DNA of 64,000 nt. Source: Amblyomma americanum. Taxonomy: Eukaryota; Arthropoda; Arachnida; Ixodida; Ixodidae. The notes beneath the pieces are model-generated. The model was not told the DNA's origin. It made no database searches and was given only the letters and a program-made list of their open reading frames with translations. The position numbers were made by a program, and so were the translations under genes. The stretch is taken from assembly GCF_052857255.1 (NCBI RefSeq), contig NC_135498.1, positions 158,891,124 to 158,955,123 on the forward strand, given 5' to 3'. The number at the start of each line of letters is the position of its first letter. Position 1 is the stretch's first letter. Positions 34,611 to 46,334 of this stretch are shown in pieces.

Positions 34611-34974
34611 ACAGTGCCGATACCAAGCCGTGCCGTCTCGCTTTAGCTGATATTGTTCGCCTGCCGTGTTATATTTTTCGCTGTCCCCATTTTCCCCGAC
34701 CCTGGTAGTGCCTACCTCACTTACCAAATCAATATGCTGTTCTTTAGTGTAACGTCATCCTTCCACACACCGTCAGGACTATCACCGGCAACTGCACCTA
34801 CATTCCGATTCTGAACTTCAACATCTCAAGCCAAGTTTTCCCCTTTGGCATCGCACTCGCTCAACTGTTTCCATTGGCCGAATGAAGAGTCTCTGCTCTC
34901 ACACCTCAACCTCAGTCTGGGCCTCGTGAACCCCACCGATCGACTGCTTCATGTTAAGACCCTACTTCTGCAAT

Positions 34975-36065
34975 AATCGTGGTGGATTTGCCACTTGGCC
35001 ACACTCACGTCCACCTCAAGCTTTTAGTTACGTACTGTGACATCTCTCATTTTAGGAACCGTCCTTTGGACAAAATTACGGTCGTGAACCACCGCAGCCA
35101 CGTCATACAGACCGAGGTGGACAAAATACTGGAGAAGCAATTTGTGACCCAAAACGATAGCTAGGCGGGCGAGTTGGCGATACACTTTTGAAATAACAGC
35201 GCGGAAAACGGGGACTCAGGAAAGAAAACACAGGACAAACAGTTGTCCTGTGTTTTCTTCCCTGTGTCCCCGTTTTCCGCGCTGTTATTTAAAAAAATAT
35301 TGGCCCTTCCAGCAGTTCATGGGTTTTGGTGTAGGTAACAAAAAATATGGAAGTAGGCGCTTCTGTCTTGAGTACCGCCATCTTAATTGGATTAAAAGCA
35401 AAGACGCCTATCCTCTTCCTAGAATTGATGACGTCATCGAATGCCTCCATGGTGTCCGCTATTTTTCTTCTCTCGATCTGCGTTCTCGTGACGGCCAGGA
35501 TGGTACTGATTAATGGGATCGACAGACGGCCACCTTTTTTACCCCCTCGGCCTTTATCAATTGAGAGTTTGGACTCGCTTCTGCAAGGGTTCAAATGGAC
35601 GACGTGCTTGTGCTATCAAGATGATGATGCTGTTGGTTCCTCCACGTTTTAAATCCGCCTACGCCGTCTTTCTACGGCGTAGGCGTCTCCATCGTGCAGG
35701 TCTCCAATTGAACTCCAAGAAATGCCGCTTCGGTGAGTGCCAAATAAAGGTTCTCAGCCACTTGTTTAATGCTAATGGTTTTGCCCCCACCCTGACAAGG
35801 TTCGTGCGGTCCGCGCGGTTCCCCCAAAGCGTTCCTCAAAGAATGATTGCAGTTCTTCGGACTGTGCTTCTATTTGCGCAGGTTCATGCGGAACTTCACC
35901 GACCAAGCCAGGCCCCTTGAAGCACTCTTGAGGAAGGGCCTGCCTTTCCCTTGGGGCCTTGACCAAGCTCTCGCTTTCACAGCATTTGTCTGTCCTGGCC
36001 CATTTCAAAACCTTCTGCACCTACGCAACATCGCAAAGACGCCACTGCAACGGCAACACGGTCAT
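34975..36065 (+). pseudogene. Reverse transcriptase region of old gypsy pol
   Basis: Parts in order: linker and primer-grip region ending VIQTEVDKILEKQF (~35150), then a hairpin insertion at 35170-35295. RT continues with RRFCLEYRHLN, DAYPLPRIDDVIECLHGVRY, FSSLDLRS (to ~35495). The region where YxDD belongs reads CYQDDDAV (~35613). GLQLNSKKCRFGE and HLFNANGFAP follow, and the thumb ends near 36060. Frame changes occur at about 35500 and 35640-35690. No RNase H domain is left before the next insertion. Confidence 0.8.
35170..35295. repeat. 48-bp-arm hairpin inserted in gypsy RT
   Basis: 35191-35238 and 35243-35290 are inverted copies matching at 46 of 48 positions with a 4-nt loop. The hairpin interrupts the RT frame. 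Its CACAGGACAA and CCCGTTTTCCGCGCTG words recall the ends of Penelope-like elements of this host, so it may be a solo PLE end; that is inference. Confidence 0.9.
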
Positions 36066-36604
36066 CACTAAGTGACTGCAGTAGGCCTGCTACCTGCTAT
36101 CTCCCTTCGAATGTAACTACTGCATTACGGAGCGCGGGTGCCTCGCACTTGGTTGAGTGGTGACGAAGTTCCTACCTAACTTGTTCAAGTGAACCTTCTG
36201 CGTATTTACGGATCATTATGCCCCCCACCCCCTCCCTTTTGTAGACTGTCCTCTCTTAAAAAACCCAACAGGCCATCTGAGTAGCTGGGTCATGCGCTTG
36301 CAGGAACACACATCTGCGGTCTTCAACAAGTCAGTCGTTCAGAAACAAGACTCTGAATGCTTCTCCCGCCATCCTGTCGATCCTCCCAATTCCCAGCCCA
36401 TGATGACTGCCGTGGTGCCGACCATTGCGATTTGTCCATTTCCGACTATCTCGCACATCGGCTAAGAACACCGCCGTGGTCACTCTCTGCGCGCCATAAT
36501 CGACCGGCTCCGCAGCGACCATTCCTATTGCACCACCAGGTACGCTAAAACAGGAGCTAAAACGATCAGCTGGGCCACCGATGTCGACTTTCTTCTGCAT
36601 GACT

Positions 36605-38420
36605 TCATTTATTTATTTATTTCCAAGTACTGCAGGCAGCAGTGATGCCCAGGTAGGGGAGGGTTACAAAAGGTAAGTTTACAAAGAACGCTCAAAAGTA
36701 TTAATATTAACACATTGTACAACCGAAGCACGAAGGTGATTCTATTGTCCCATTGTGCATGGGAAAAATATTTTTGTAGTGCTTAGTCCAGGCATTGTAT
36801 GGCCCGGTCACTTTTGTGGGGTTCAGCCTTTGATGATCTTTGTGGTGCAGAAAGTAAATACGATTCACGTGGCAATCGCTTTTTTTATTGTATAGTAAGC
36901 GGAAAAATTTTAGCCTGGCAGTCTTTCCGCGCAATTACTCTAGGACTGGTCGAATCATAGTGCGATATGCTACAAAGTTTTATGGTGGATTGAGAACCTT
37001 TTAATTATTTGCGTACGTAGCATTATTTCCTGAATGATTTCGAGCACATATCATTAAGATGCATATCCCATTTAAGACTGGTAGTAATTGTCATGCCTAC
37101 GTATTTAATGGATGTGACTGTAATCATGCAGTGATCTCCAATTTTTTAAACATATTTTAAGGGATGTTTCTTAGCTGTAGTTTTCATTGTGCTGGCTTTA
37201 GAAAAATTGATTTTCATCGCCCTTTTGTTCACACTAGACCGCGAGTTTACACAAATTGGTAGTCAGCAGTTGCTGACAGGAAGAATTCTGCTGACAGGAA
37301 GACGGTTATGAACGACACAATCATCGGTATACAATTTCACAGTGATACCTGCATCAACATTTTGAGCAATATCATTGATATAGATGAGGAACAAAAGCGG
37401 TCCCCACACTGATCCCTACGGTACACCGGAGAGAACTTCCAAACAATCAAACCTCATTCCACAACATTCTACAAATTTCTGCGATTATGTAGGTACGCTT
37501 GCAACCAACTGATACGATTTTCTGGCATCCCGATTTCTTTTAGCCTCTCAATAACCAAGCTGTGCGGCACCCAATTAAATTCCTTAGATAAATTCAGGAA
37601 AATTGCATATATATGTTTACGACTATCAATGCCCAGAAATATGTCATGAATTTGGGATAATAGCTGTGTTGTAGCGGGCACGCTTTTAGGGAACGAATGC
37701 TCAAATTCACCAAAGAAGTTTACCGATTCTAGGTAGTTGGATATATGATGAGCTATTATGTGCTCGAGGAACTTGCAACACGTAAGTATAAGTGAAATCG
37801 GCCAGAAGTTTCCAGTATTTAACTTTTCACCGTACTATTCTGGAAATTGACCAATCCCTAAGAAGGAAACATTGATCAAGTGAGGCATTAAAAATCACGT
37901 AACGGTAGTAGGAAATAATCTCAGAGCACCGATGGAGGAAAACATTAGGAATGCCATCAGTGCCATTTGACTTTTTTGTTTTTATTTATTTATAGTAAAA
38001 CTGTATGTATGCCCTCGCGGCTTAGAACTAAATACGGCTTGTTAAGACAGGAACGAAATGCATTTATATTGCGGCGATATGCCGAGGTAGAAATCTGCGT
38101 GAATGCTCTTTGAAACATAATATTGAATTCATTAGCAATGTCTTTATAACCTGAGTTAACATTAACGTCAGTAATGCCATTAATGCCATTCCAGCCATTA
38201 ATGCGTAGCTGATCGACAGGTTGCTTACTACCGGAGAGAAAGCGCCAAAACTTGCCAGGGGAATCTTTCATAAAAGAAGCAAGGGTATTCTCGTGGAAGT
38301 TTTTGCGCGGATTTCGCAGTTTTGGAAACCAGAACTTCTCTGAGAGCACGCAGGTCAGCAACCCAACCCTTTTATTTCCACTTCCGTGCTAAGCGCTGTT
38401 TTAGGTGGATGATATCACGG
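36605..38420 (-). pseudogene. CR1/jockey-like LINE: reverse transcriptase part and 3' end
   Basis: Minus strand. The order from 5' to 3' is linker (SPGKFWRFLSGSKQ, ~38250), RT blocks IYAIFLNLSKEFNWVPHSL (~37610), GPLLFLIYIND (~37375), KLYTDDCVV (~37325, catalytic DD kept), then a degraded thumb and an AATAAAT-type tail at 36605-36622. Several stops. It lies inside the old gypsy element and belongs to the same family group as 21318-21935. Confidence 0.8.
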
Positions 38421-38424
38421 TTGA

Positions 38425-39835
38425 CAAAAGGGTTGTGATGCTTCGTTTTCTTACGCCGGACAGGAATAAATCAGTTCATGCAATCCATGACCATAGTCTT
38501 GAAGCTGTTCCAAAGGAGCGAGACGTCTTCTCCGTGTTCGAACTCGGCAAAATTAAAGTGCAAGATATTAAGAACCGATTCGTCATCTCCAGCCGAAGTA
38601 CCAAGAAACGATTTCAGAGAAGGCCGTGCTTTGCTGCCATGTGCGTTTAAAGTTCTATGGACTGACTTAAGATCAGAGATGCCTTCCGTGGTGGACACAT
38701 TACAATCTTGAGAAAATTTTTTAACAAATGTAAGATCAAGGGTCGCTGCAGTTGTTTCCGTCACACTTGTGGGAGCAGTAGCCAGCTGTGCTAGGTCATG
38801 AGAAAAAACTGCATCAAGAGCAGACGTGCACTCCCGGCATCGTGCGATTCTGTTATTTTGAAGCGAAAAGCTTCACTAGGCTCGTCAACACCGGGCTTCG
38901 CGTGAGCCACACTACAGATTTGCCACAGCTGCGCATGCGCGAAACCGAGTGACGTCACACGGAGCGCAGGTGGCAGCTGCTGCCGCAGCCGTCGTCGCTG
39001 CCGCGCGCTGCCTCCCTCGTCTGACCTTTCGCCACGGACGGAGGAGAAGAAGACCCAGAAGTGATAGCGTGGGAGCTGGCTCAAAAGCAGCGAAGATATG
39101 AAAAGTGCAAAGCTAGACAAGCGGCTGAAACCCCAGAACCACGAAAGGCGCGCCTTGCTAAACGACGGCAAAAGGATAAAAAACCAAACAAAACAAGTGA
39201 GCCGACGGCGTTCATAGAGTTCATTGGCGTTGACAACTTTGCAAACTCCATTCATTTTCATGAAATGAAAGGCGCAAAACCGGCTCCGTGGGTCAGTGGA
39301 GACCTCAATCTCGCTTTTCGCTTTTGTATATTCTGGATTAGCTGGGCTAATCCATATTAATTTTTTGAAGAGTTACAGTTTATACCAGGCAAGTTTAAAC
39401 CACCGGCTAGCAGGAAATTTTTGATTAGTTCTCATTAAGTCCTCAACATGATCAGTCAGTTAGTTTTTCGATGAAGGATACCGGGCTTCGGGAGGATCTA
39501 TAAACGACCCCGAGTAGAGTGGAAAAGTCGCGATAAGTGATTTTACATCAAATGCTTTCGTGATCTGTAGTATAATCGACTAAGACGCATTCAAGTTCTT
39601 TTTTTTACTATCACTGCCACTCTACCTCCTCGCCCATCGGGGTCTCGCCTCACTATCTTATGCGAAGGGGGCACAATTTCAAATCAGTGATATGGGATGA
39701 CAGCCATGTTTCAGCAACTGCCAGTATATGGGGTCGTGAAGGAAAACAAAGTCTTCAAGCTGACTTGCTTTGTTAGCACGACTTCTTGCATTTAGTGAAA
39801 AAAACCGGAGCAATTTGGCTTCGGATCATTTGGTC
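38425..39835 (-). pseudogene. CR1/jockey-like LINE: endonuclease part, split by a MITE
   Basis: AP-endonuclease-like domain on minus. LAVAETWLSSHI lies near 39715, GVVYRSSRSPVSFI near 39500 and LAGGLNLPGIN near 39400 (normally GDFN). After the inserted element, LDLTFVKKFSQD and ISDLKSVHRTL (normally SDH) follow at 38740-38660. Frame changes and stops are frequent. The element at 38860-39325 interrupts it. Confidence 0.75.
38860..39325. mobile_element. MITE with 11-bp TIRs and an STPR-like coding motif
   Basis: Perfect 11-bp terminal inverted repeats: AAGCGAAAAGC (38861-38871) and GCTTTTCGCTT (39313-39323). The plus strand carries a ~95-residue open stretch with RYEKCKARQAAETPEPRKA followed by RLAKRRQKDKK. 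It resembles one unit of the STPR (score and three amino acid) DNA-binding repeat, whose consensus contains ETPEQRxxRLAxxR. No transposase. It sits inside the LINE endonuclease. Confidence 0.65.
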
Positions 39836-40460
39836 GCTTTAGCATTATCATTATCTACAAGAAGCCTATCGTATTCAAGAGATACCTTGCTGGCCATGGA
39901 TTTGAACTGCTTACCACACTTCCAATGATTGGCGCGTTTATCTAATGTCACCTTGCAAAAACCATGGCAAATTGATATGGCCGAATCCTTGAGCTTGGAA
40001 CAGTGTTGCAATACACGCATCTTTTCGTTGTAGCCATAGAAACTTAGTGGGCTGCTCTGGGCTTATCACCTTTATTTTTACCCAGTCTGTGCATCTTTTC
40101 GACGCTCGTAACTGTTACGCCCAGTTTCCGGCTGAAGATTTCATCAAGTGTGTTTTCAGTCAAGGTGGTAGGATTTTCACCATCTTCCTCAGGATGCCCC
40201 AATATTATTAGGTTACGGCGTCGACTTCTGTCCTCGAAATCATCGCGTTTTTTTTTGTTGTGCAGAGACAACTTCTTTTAATGAAACCTCAGACCTTAGA
40301 AGATTCAATTCTTCAGCGTGCTGAGCTAGAACCTTGAGGGTATCAGTAAGTTCAGTCAACTATTCATTCAATGTTTTTTCGAGCTGATTCAGTGAGGCGG
40401 AAGCATTTTCTATAGAAGTCTGCAGAGCTGCGTGCATGTCTTGCAATACCTTTTTAATGT
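39836..40460 (-). pseudogene. CR1/jockey-like LINE: ORF1
   Basis: Minus-strand frame with DFEDRSRRRNLIILGHPEED and later DEIFSRKLGVTVTSVEKMHR, LGKNKGDKPR. This is the ENRSRRNNL...G motif and RRM-like part of LINE ORF1 proteins, preceded by a helical segment (~40300-40440). Stops are present downstream. It would bind LINE RNA; this copy is broken. Confidence 0.75.
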
Positions 40461-41330
40461 CATCGGTTGACGCTCAGTAGGAGGAGGCCCGGGTTCGTCT
40501 CCACGTCTCCAGCGAGCAAGAGCTCCACGTCATCGCGCCTGATGGTGCTCTTCGTCAACTGCTATAGAACAGAGGCCGCTGCTTTCTTGCTGGAATTGTT
40601 CACTATCGCCTCCGCTCATGCTCCTCGCGTCACAAGTTCACCACCGCCTATTATCCCGAGACGAACGCCCTTACTGAGCGCCTTAACCGCACGCTGACGG
40701 ATAGACTGTCTACATACGTTGCCGATTACTATCGTGAGTGGGACGTGAGTAACCTTTCGTGACGTTCGTCTACAACTCCTCACGCCACGATACCACTGAA
40801 CTCTCCCTTCTATCTTTGTCTACGTACGGTTCCGACCACATCCTAACTAAGAGTCAGTTACCTTTCGTGATGTTCGCCTGCAGCTCCTCACTCCACGACA
40901 TTACCGGTTACTCTTCCTTCTGTCTCCTCTTTGGCCACGATCCTTTACTGCCCTTTGAGAGCTTACCGCCTTATGACCTTTCTACCAGTAGTTACGATTG
41001 TGACGACACTGCCCGTGGTCACGCCACCCGCCAAAGGGCTCTGGTTCGACTAGGAGTTTATCAAGCCGTTCAAAGACGTCGTAATGACCTCTAACGGCGT
41101 GAGACTATTTGCCCTCCGGGCTCCCTAGTCCTAATATGGCTCGCGGTGCTACGTGCGGGGCTGTGCGAGCAATTATTGTTCCGTTACATGGGTTATTACC
41201 TTGCCTTCAGCAAACTTAGCAAAGGGACCTAAGAAATCACGCCCCTGCACCCCACGTCCCCTCCCGCAAGACTATCCGCTCAGGTCGTGCAAGTCGCGCG
41301 TCTTAAGGCCTTCGATTCGAGCTCCCCAGC
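40461..41330 (+). pseudogene. Integrase region of old gypsy pol
   Basis: Resumes right of the LINE. TTAYYPETNALTERLNRTLT (~40635-40695) carries the third catalytic Glu, then STYVADYY, FVTFVYNSSRHDTT. A 108-bp in-frame tandem duplication repeats the latter block (40752 and 40860). The C-terminus near 41285-41330 reads VVQVARLKAFDSSSPA. Frameshifts are present. Confidence 0.8.
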
Positions 41331-41334
41331 TTAG

Positions 41335-41535
41335 GACGCACAGCGACTGTGGTTCTCCAGCGGGCTCGAGGGGGGGGGGGGGGGGGGTTACGGTTCGCAG
41401 TCGCGAGACGGCTAGTGCGTTGTACTGACGCGGTGCTGTCGACGATGACAACGACGTGGCAGCTAGTGTTGGGTTGACCTGGATTCTGTGTGCTCCCCGA
41501 CTGCTCACCGTTGCTCCTGCTCCTCAGTTAATTCC
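41335..41535 (+). mobile_element. 3' LTR remnant of old gypsy element
   Basis: After the integrase tail and a G18 run (41370-41387), the sequence TTCGCAGTCGCGAGACGGCT...GCTGTCGACGATGAC...TGTGCTCCCCGACTGCTCACC matches 32830-32960. Confidence 0.6.
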
Positions 41536-42960
41536 CGTAATAATGATTATCGCAAGTTGGTATATCTACATGCAGTTTTACATGAGCCCAAATGTATCAG
41601 CTATTTTTTCATCTCTAGGTAAATGCGAGCACGAGTTACACTTACGCATGAATCACCGCACAAAAGCAGGTCATAAAGATACAACTTGCCACCAACCAGC
41701 AACGTCTAAGCAACAAGCTCAAAAACTGTGCCATGTAAGGCTAAAATGCTCCAATGCCATACTCTTGTGGGTGACCAACCGCTCATGCAGTAAGTGCACT
41801 CGAATTATCTCCCCGGAAAGATGCGCCACCCGGGCTGGTTTCTTGTTTTTAGGTAACCTTAAGCATCCATTGCTTGCCTAATGCTGGCAAAATGCCTCTT
41901 GTCACGGGTTCCAATGAATACAAAGAGCATCATCGTGAGTAGTGCCATCTCACGATCCCTAAGTGTCATGGCGGCAGTGGCGCAGATCAGCTTTGCCGAC
42001 ATTACATCCTGTTTGAGGGTGCAATGTAGATATATATTCTTGTCTATAGGACAAGGTATTGTGCTGTCTTAGTTTTATGCGTGACACGCCGGTATTTATT
42101 GAAGTCCGCAGTTGGCGTTAGTGAAAGACTAACTTTATTTTTCGCTGCAAACTGAGGTAGCCTTAACGACATTGAGATTCTTGGAAAGCAGCTGAGGAAT
42201 TTTCGCAGCGTAGTACTGTACATTTTCAACTTCGCAATGTGAAACGGCAGAAGGGGGCACAAAATTTATTGCCAACTAGATTGTTCCGACACATGCAGTT
42301 CCGTGCTTAGTTATCTGGTCATTACCTGCCGTAATTGATGGTATACGAAAACCCCGTTCGACGGTAACGCCATCCATCCTGAATCGGAATCGCTCATACC
42401 CTACGTGTACTTGTCACACATATAAGCCACGGCATGCTGTAGAATCTTCTGGATTATCATGATTAAGACTTCACACGATGCTGAGAATGGGCTCGGTTGT
42501 TCGCGATATTAACATATAGAGCAAATATTCGTTCGTGTTGGGTAATTTTATGCACACAGTTCACAGCAGGGTTATTTGCTCAAAGTAGACGCTAGTAATA
42601 TCAAAACAGTAAGGTGCAATCACACAGTGCAGAAACACCCTACATCCCCTCCAACGCCGAATATATAAGAATCTCATAGAGACAGCGTGCTTCGCTGGAA
42701 CAATGCTATTACCAAGTTGTGTTGAACTTTCGTCACCCAAAAAAAAAATGTATCGTGCGCTTAGGCTTCGCCTTTAAAAGCAGAATGCGGCAGTGTTATC
42801 GGGTCCCGTTCGCAGGCCCCTTTAAAATAGTAATAATTATTTACGTAAGCATCACTGCTAGTCTCTAGACACTTCACCAAGTGAACGACCACGCTCTAAA
42901 CAAATTATTACACTTAAGGACGCAAATCAGGTGCCCCCGGACGGACACCCATTTCCAATT
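41536..42960. other. No recognisable gene
   Basis: No supported coding region. TTAGGCTTCGCCTTTAAAAG at 42759-42778 resembles the MITE ends at 54671 and may be a relic. Confidence 0.45.
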
Positions 42961-42964
42961 GTTC

Positions 42965-43272
42965 GGTGCTAAAAAAGGGTGCAGAGATCAGCGCCCTTAA
43001 GGAAGGGTGCACTTAATGATACTCTAGAGAATGTAATGGTTGTACACCTCATTAAAGGGTACTATTTTTCCGTAACAACTCTGCGAATGCATGTTGGAAG
43101 GGTGTTCCACATTGATTCACCCATGAGGCAAAAGCTTTGGATTGATGCGCGCCCTCTTAAGAAACTTTCATGCTGTGTACCCTTCCTGAAGGGTGCAGAT
43201 CTTTGCACCCTTTATAGCACACAAAAGCGTGTTCGTCTGGGGACTGCTGATTTGCACCCTTATGAGTGAGAA
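42965..43272. repeat. Motif element with GGGTGCA/TGCACCC words
   Basis: GGGTGCA at 42978, 43004 and 43191; TGCACCC at 43204 and 43253, with several GCGCCCTTAA, AAGGGT and CACCCTT variants between. The outer ends read AAAAAAGGGTGCA (left) and TTTGCACCCTTAT (right), roughly inverted. No protein. Confidence 0.5.
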
Positions 43273-45110
43273 ATTGTGTCTAGTGTTGCCAACGCGTTCA
43301 CTGGGTCCAGCTTTAGCCAACTTGAACCAACGAGCCTTTGTTCCTCACTGTCAGCATGCCCGTCTCGCAGTACGAAATTCGTGGCTTAGATGGCCATCCA
43401 AAATCAACTGTCTTTTGAGCTCAATGTTGTTAACTGTTTTCCTCCATCACTATTTTTCACGCACAGCCAACGACTCTGAAAACGACGCCTGCTTTTCTGC
43501 GGCATGAAAACCTAAACGCTAACGCGTTAATATGCGCTAATGCTGCTTCTTAATGAAGATTTTCCGCCAAGGTGAGGCTGTCTCCTCTATAACCGCGCCT
43601 CTTCTAGCAACGCGTACAGTAGGCTTCATAATTCCTCACTCATAAATTTCGCCACATTTCGAAAATGCATTGCTGAACACTATGACAAAACAAGACAATT
43701 TGGGACCATTAGGCTTTTTTTACCTCTTTTCTTCTTGTTTGCTTTTACTTAAGTACATTGACTTCACGGGCTGTAACCTTTGTTTCTTGCTCGTTTACTT
43801 TGTTCTGCAGCTTCCAATCACAATGCAGTTACTATCCGTTAGGATCATGTGCCTCAATGGGAGTAGTGAACTATTCGAATGGAGCTCGTCGACATTATAC
43901 GCTCAATATAGGTATTAACTGCAGTACCTTTTGCGCATTTAGGCTGTTGGCATGCTGAAAACTTTTACCGCTTTCCATTTTTTTCAAAGGTGCTTCAATT
44001 TTTAAAGCAAAAGGTACCAACATTTTCTCTTGCAGGAACAACGGATGGGCGGCGCAAGCATGCCTTCCTGTTGTTAACTGCTTTTCCCGGATACATTTTG
44101 TAGTTGTAATCAGAGCTGAAATAGCAACGTGTACTTCAGACTTTTGCAATCCCTTTACAGGCCTACGTGTATGGATTATGACCTTTCACACGGAAACATT
44201 CAGTGCAGAGACCTTATAGCGTGTATATTTCGATGCTTGTTGCATTACAGACTTCTGATGTTTTCAAATAAAAGAGACCTAAGCGTCAGGTCACGACGTA
44301 TGCCGTTCTGTTTCCTGTCGCCTGTGTCATGTGTAAGTAGAAGCTTATCTTACTCTTTCGTAACATGTGTGCTGGTAGTTAAGCGGGCCCTTCCTATTAT
44401 CAAAGTACAGTAAATTTCTCGAACGCGGACCTTGAGAGAGCAGATGACAGCTGCAGTCAGATATAAAAGCCTCAGTTTATTATCCAAGCGGCTTACGAAC
44501 ATATGCCTTTTAAAAACCACCAGATCATCTGAGCTAAGTAAGGCAAATGACAATGTAAATACATTTCCTATAGAATTTCGTTGTGCTGTTGTACGCTCCT
44601 TCTTATTTCTCGCTTTCCAAATCCACCAAGCTCTTGCTTGCTTCGCTTTGATGAGAGTATACAAAAACATCAAATATTATAAGTTGAGTCAATAAAGCAT
44701 TTGGGATCTCAGAAACGTGAAGGTCCTCAATTCTCGATTAACCAGTTTGAATGAATTCTGACAAGTTTGGAAGATAGCAGCAGAATAGCCTATGTTTCTC
44801 ATCGCACTCTTTTACTTTGCAATATAGCCTATTTAAAAACAATCAATCAAAACTTCTCCGAATTAGCGATAATGTAAGTCCTTTATCTGGTTTCAAAACG
44901 TTTACAAGGAGTTTGTCGCTAGAATGAATTACTCCTAGATTAAAATCCTTAGACTTCAGAGCAATATATTTAGCCACAAATTCTCACCAGGGGTCGCAGA
45001 GTTCCGCCAGCACAAAACCATGAAAACGTACGCCTGATCTAAGCAAATATTTTTTGCGTAGGTGGGTGTGGGTCTTCACTTCGGCTTTGAAATGAAGGCC
45101 TTTCATCTCC
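43273..45110. other. No recognisable gene
   Basis: AT-rich, no supported feature. Confidence 0.45.
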
Positions 45111-45111
45111 A

Positions 45112-45275
45112 GCCTGCCGCGGTGGCTGAAAAGTTATGGCGTTAGGCTGCTGACCCGAAAGGCACGGTTTAGATCCCGGCTGCGGCTCTAGTATTTCGCC
45201 TTCACCGAAATGCTAGAGGCCCGTGTGCTGTGCGATGTCAGGGCACTTTAAAGAATCCCGGATTATTGAAATTTT
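45112..45275 (+). repeat. tRNA-derived SINE (tick Ruka-like type)
   Basis: Head: GCCTGCCGCGGTGGCT (A-box region) and CGGTTTAGATCCCGGC (B-box region). Tail: AGGCCCGTGTGCTGTGCGAT then TTAAAGAATCCCGG. The same tail occurs twice, in opposite orientations, at 58455-58570. The family name is from memory of tick SINEs and is tentative. Confidence 0.75.
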
Positions 45276-45770
45276 TTTATTGACATGGACACAAAAGGAG
45301 TTATTAGTGGCTTATTTTTGGCGCCGGCTACTCCTTTGCACGTAATGGGCGAACACTTGAAGTTGCGACATGAACACAAAGGTACAACACACACAATGCA
45401 CACGACAAACAATACAATGTACACGACAGGAGTGCTAACATCAAATTTGAAAATGAATTATAAGTAATGATATCACCTAAGGACATAAAATGAGGATATA
45501 AGCAATGATGTGAACTAATCACAGTAAACAGTATACCAAGACATGAATCAGAAACAATGAGCAGCAAGAATAACAATGTCACATACATCACATACATAAT
45601 GCAGACAAATATAAATGATTTCCAGGACACTGGACAGCACGTGCCGATGCGAACAATTGCAGAATTTATACAAGCAATATGTATTATTTCCCGAGCTTGC
45701 CACTGTTCTCGAGGAAATATTTCAGTGGTATGATCGCCTTTTTCTCTTAGGGCATCCCTCATAGCCTAAG
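45270..45770 (-). mobile_element. Possible LINE 3' region
   Basis: Directly abuts the SINE with a minus-strand TTCAATAAAAAAAT-like junction. It has a GGCGCCGGCTACTCC block and low-complexity ACACAATGCACACGAC words, typical of LINE 3' UTRs, but no protein motif that I can name. Confidence 0.3.
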
Positions 45771-45998
45771 CCACTTTGGGACTTTTAAACCCACATGAAC
45801 CAAACTTTGGTCTACTGAGTGCTAATATACTGACTCAAGCGGTTAACTTTTTGACAACTGTTAGAAATACGCTACATTTGTCGAAAAATGCAAACGCATC
45901 CTAAATATATTTGTACGCAATTTTGGACAGTTTTACCCAGAGGACATTAAATGTGGGTGCTAGGATATAGATGTTTGGTATTTTATATTTTACTATAT

Positions 45999-46166
45999 TG
46001 CCACACTGCTCACATTCTGCGAGCGCCGCCATGCGGCCGAGCGGCATTACTGGGCTCGTGTGGGAGCGAAGAAGAGGACGTTCCCGTTCGAACGCGCGCT
46101 GCTGGGTTTCTGGCCTTCGGATTAAAAAAGCCCCTTTTTCGTGCCGCCCTACGTTTGTCGGCGACA
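45999..46166 (+). mobile_element. 5' LTR of Ty3/gypsy element
   Basis: Starts TGCCACACTG, ends GTCGGCGACA (TG...CA), 168 bp. It matches 53331-53495 with about six differences including a 3-nt indel. The next bases, TTTTGGTGGAGCCGCTGGG, give a tRNA primer-binding-like TGG at 46170. Confidence 0.92.
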
Positions 46167-46334
46167 TTTTGGTGGAGCCGCTGGGTATCGTTCCATGAAC
46201 GCTCACCCGCTCACCCCGAGGGCAACTCTGACGCTGATCAGCGACGCTTGGACACAACACCCGTCCACAAAGCGAGCCGCCGCCTGCGAGGCCTGCAACC
46301 TGAGTGTCAGCCACTGACGAGGCCGGTGCGTACC

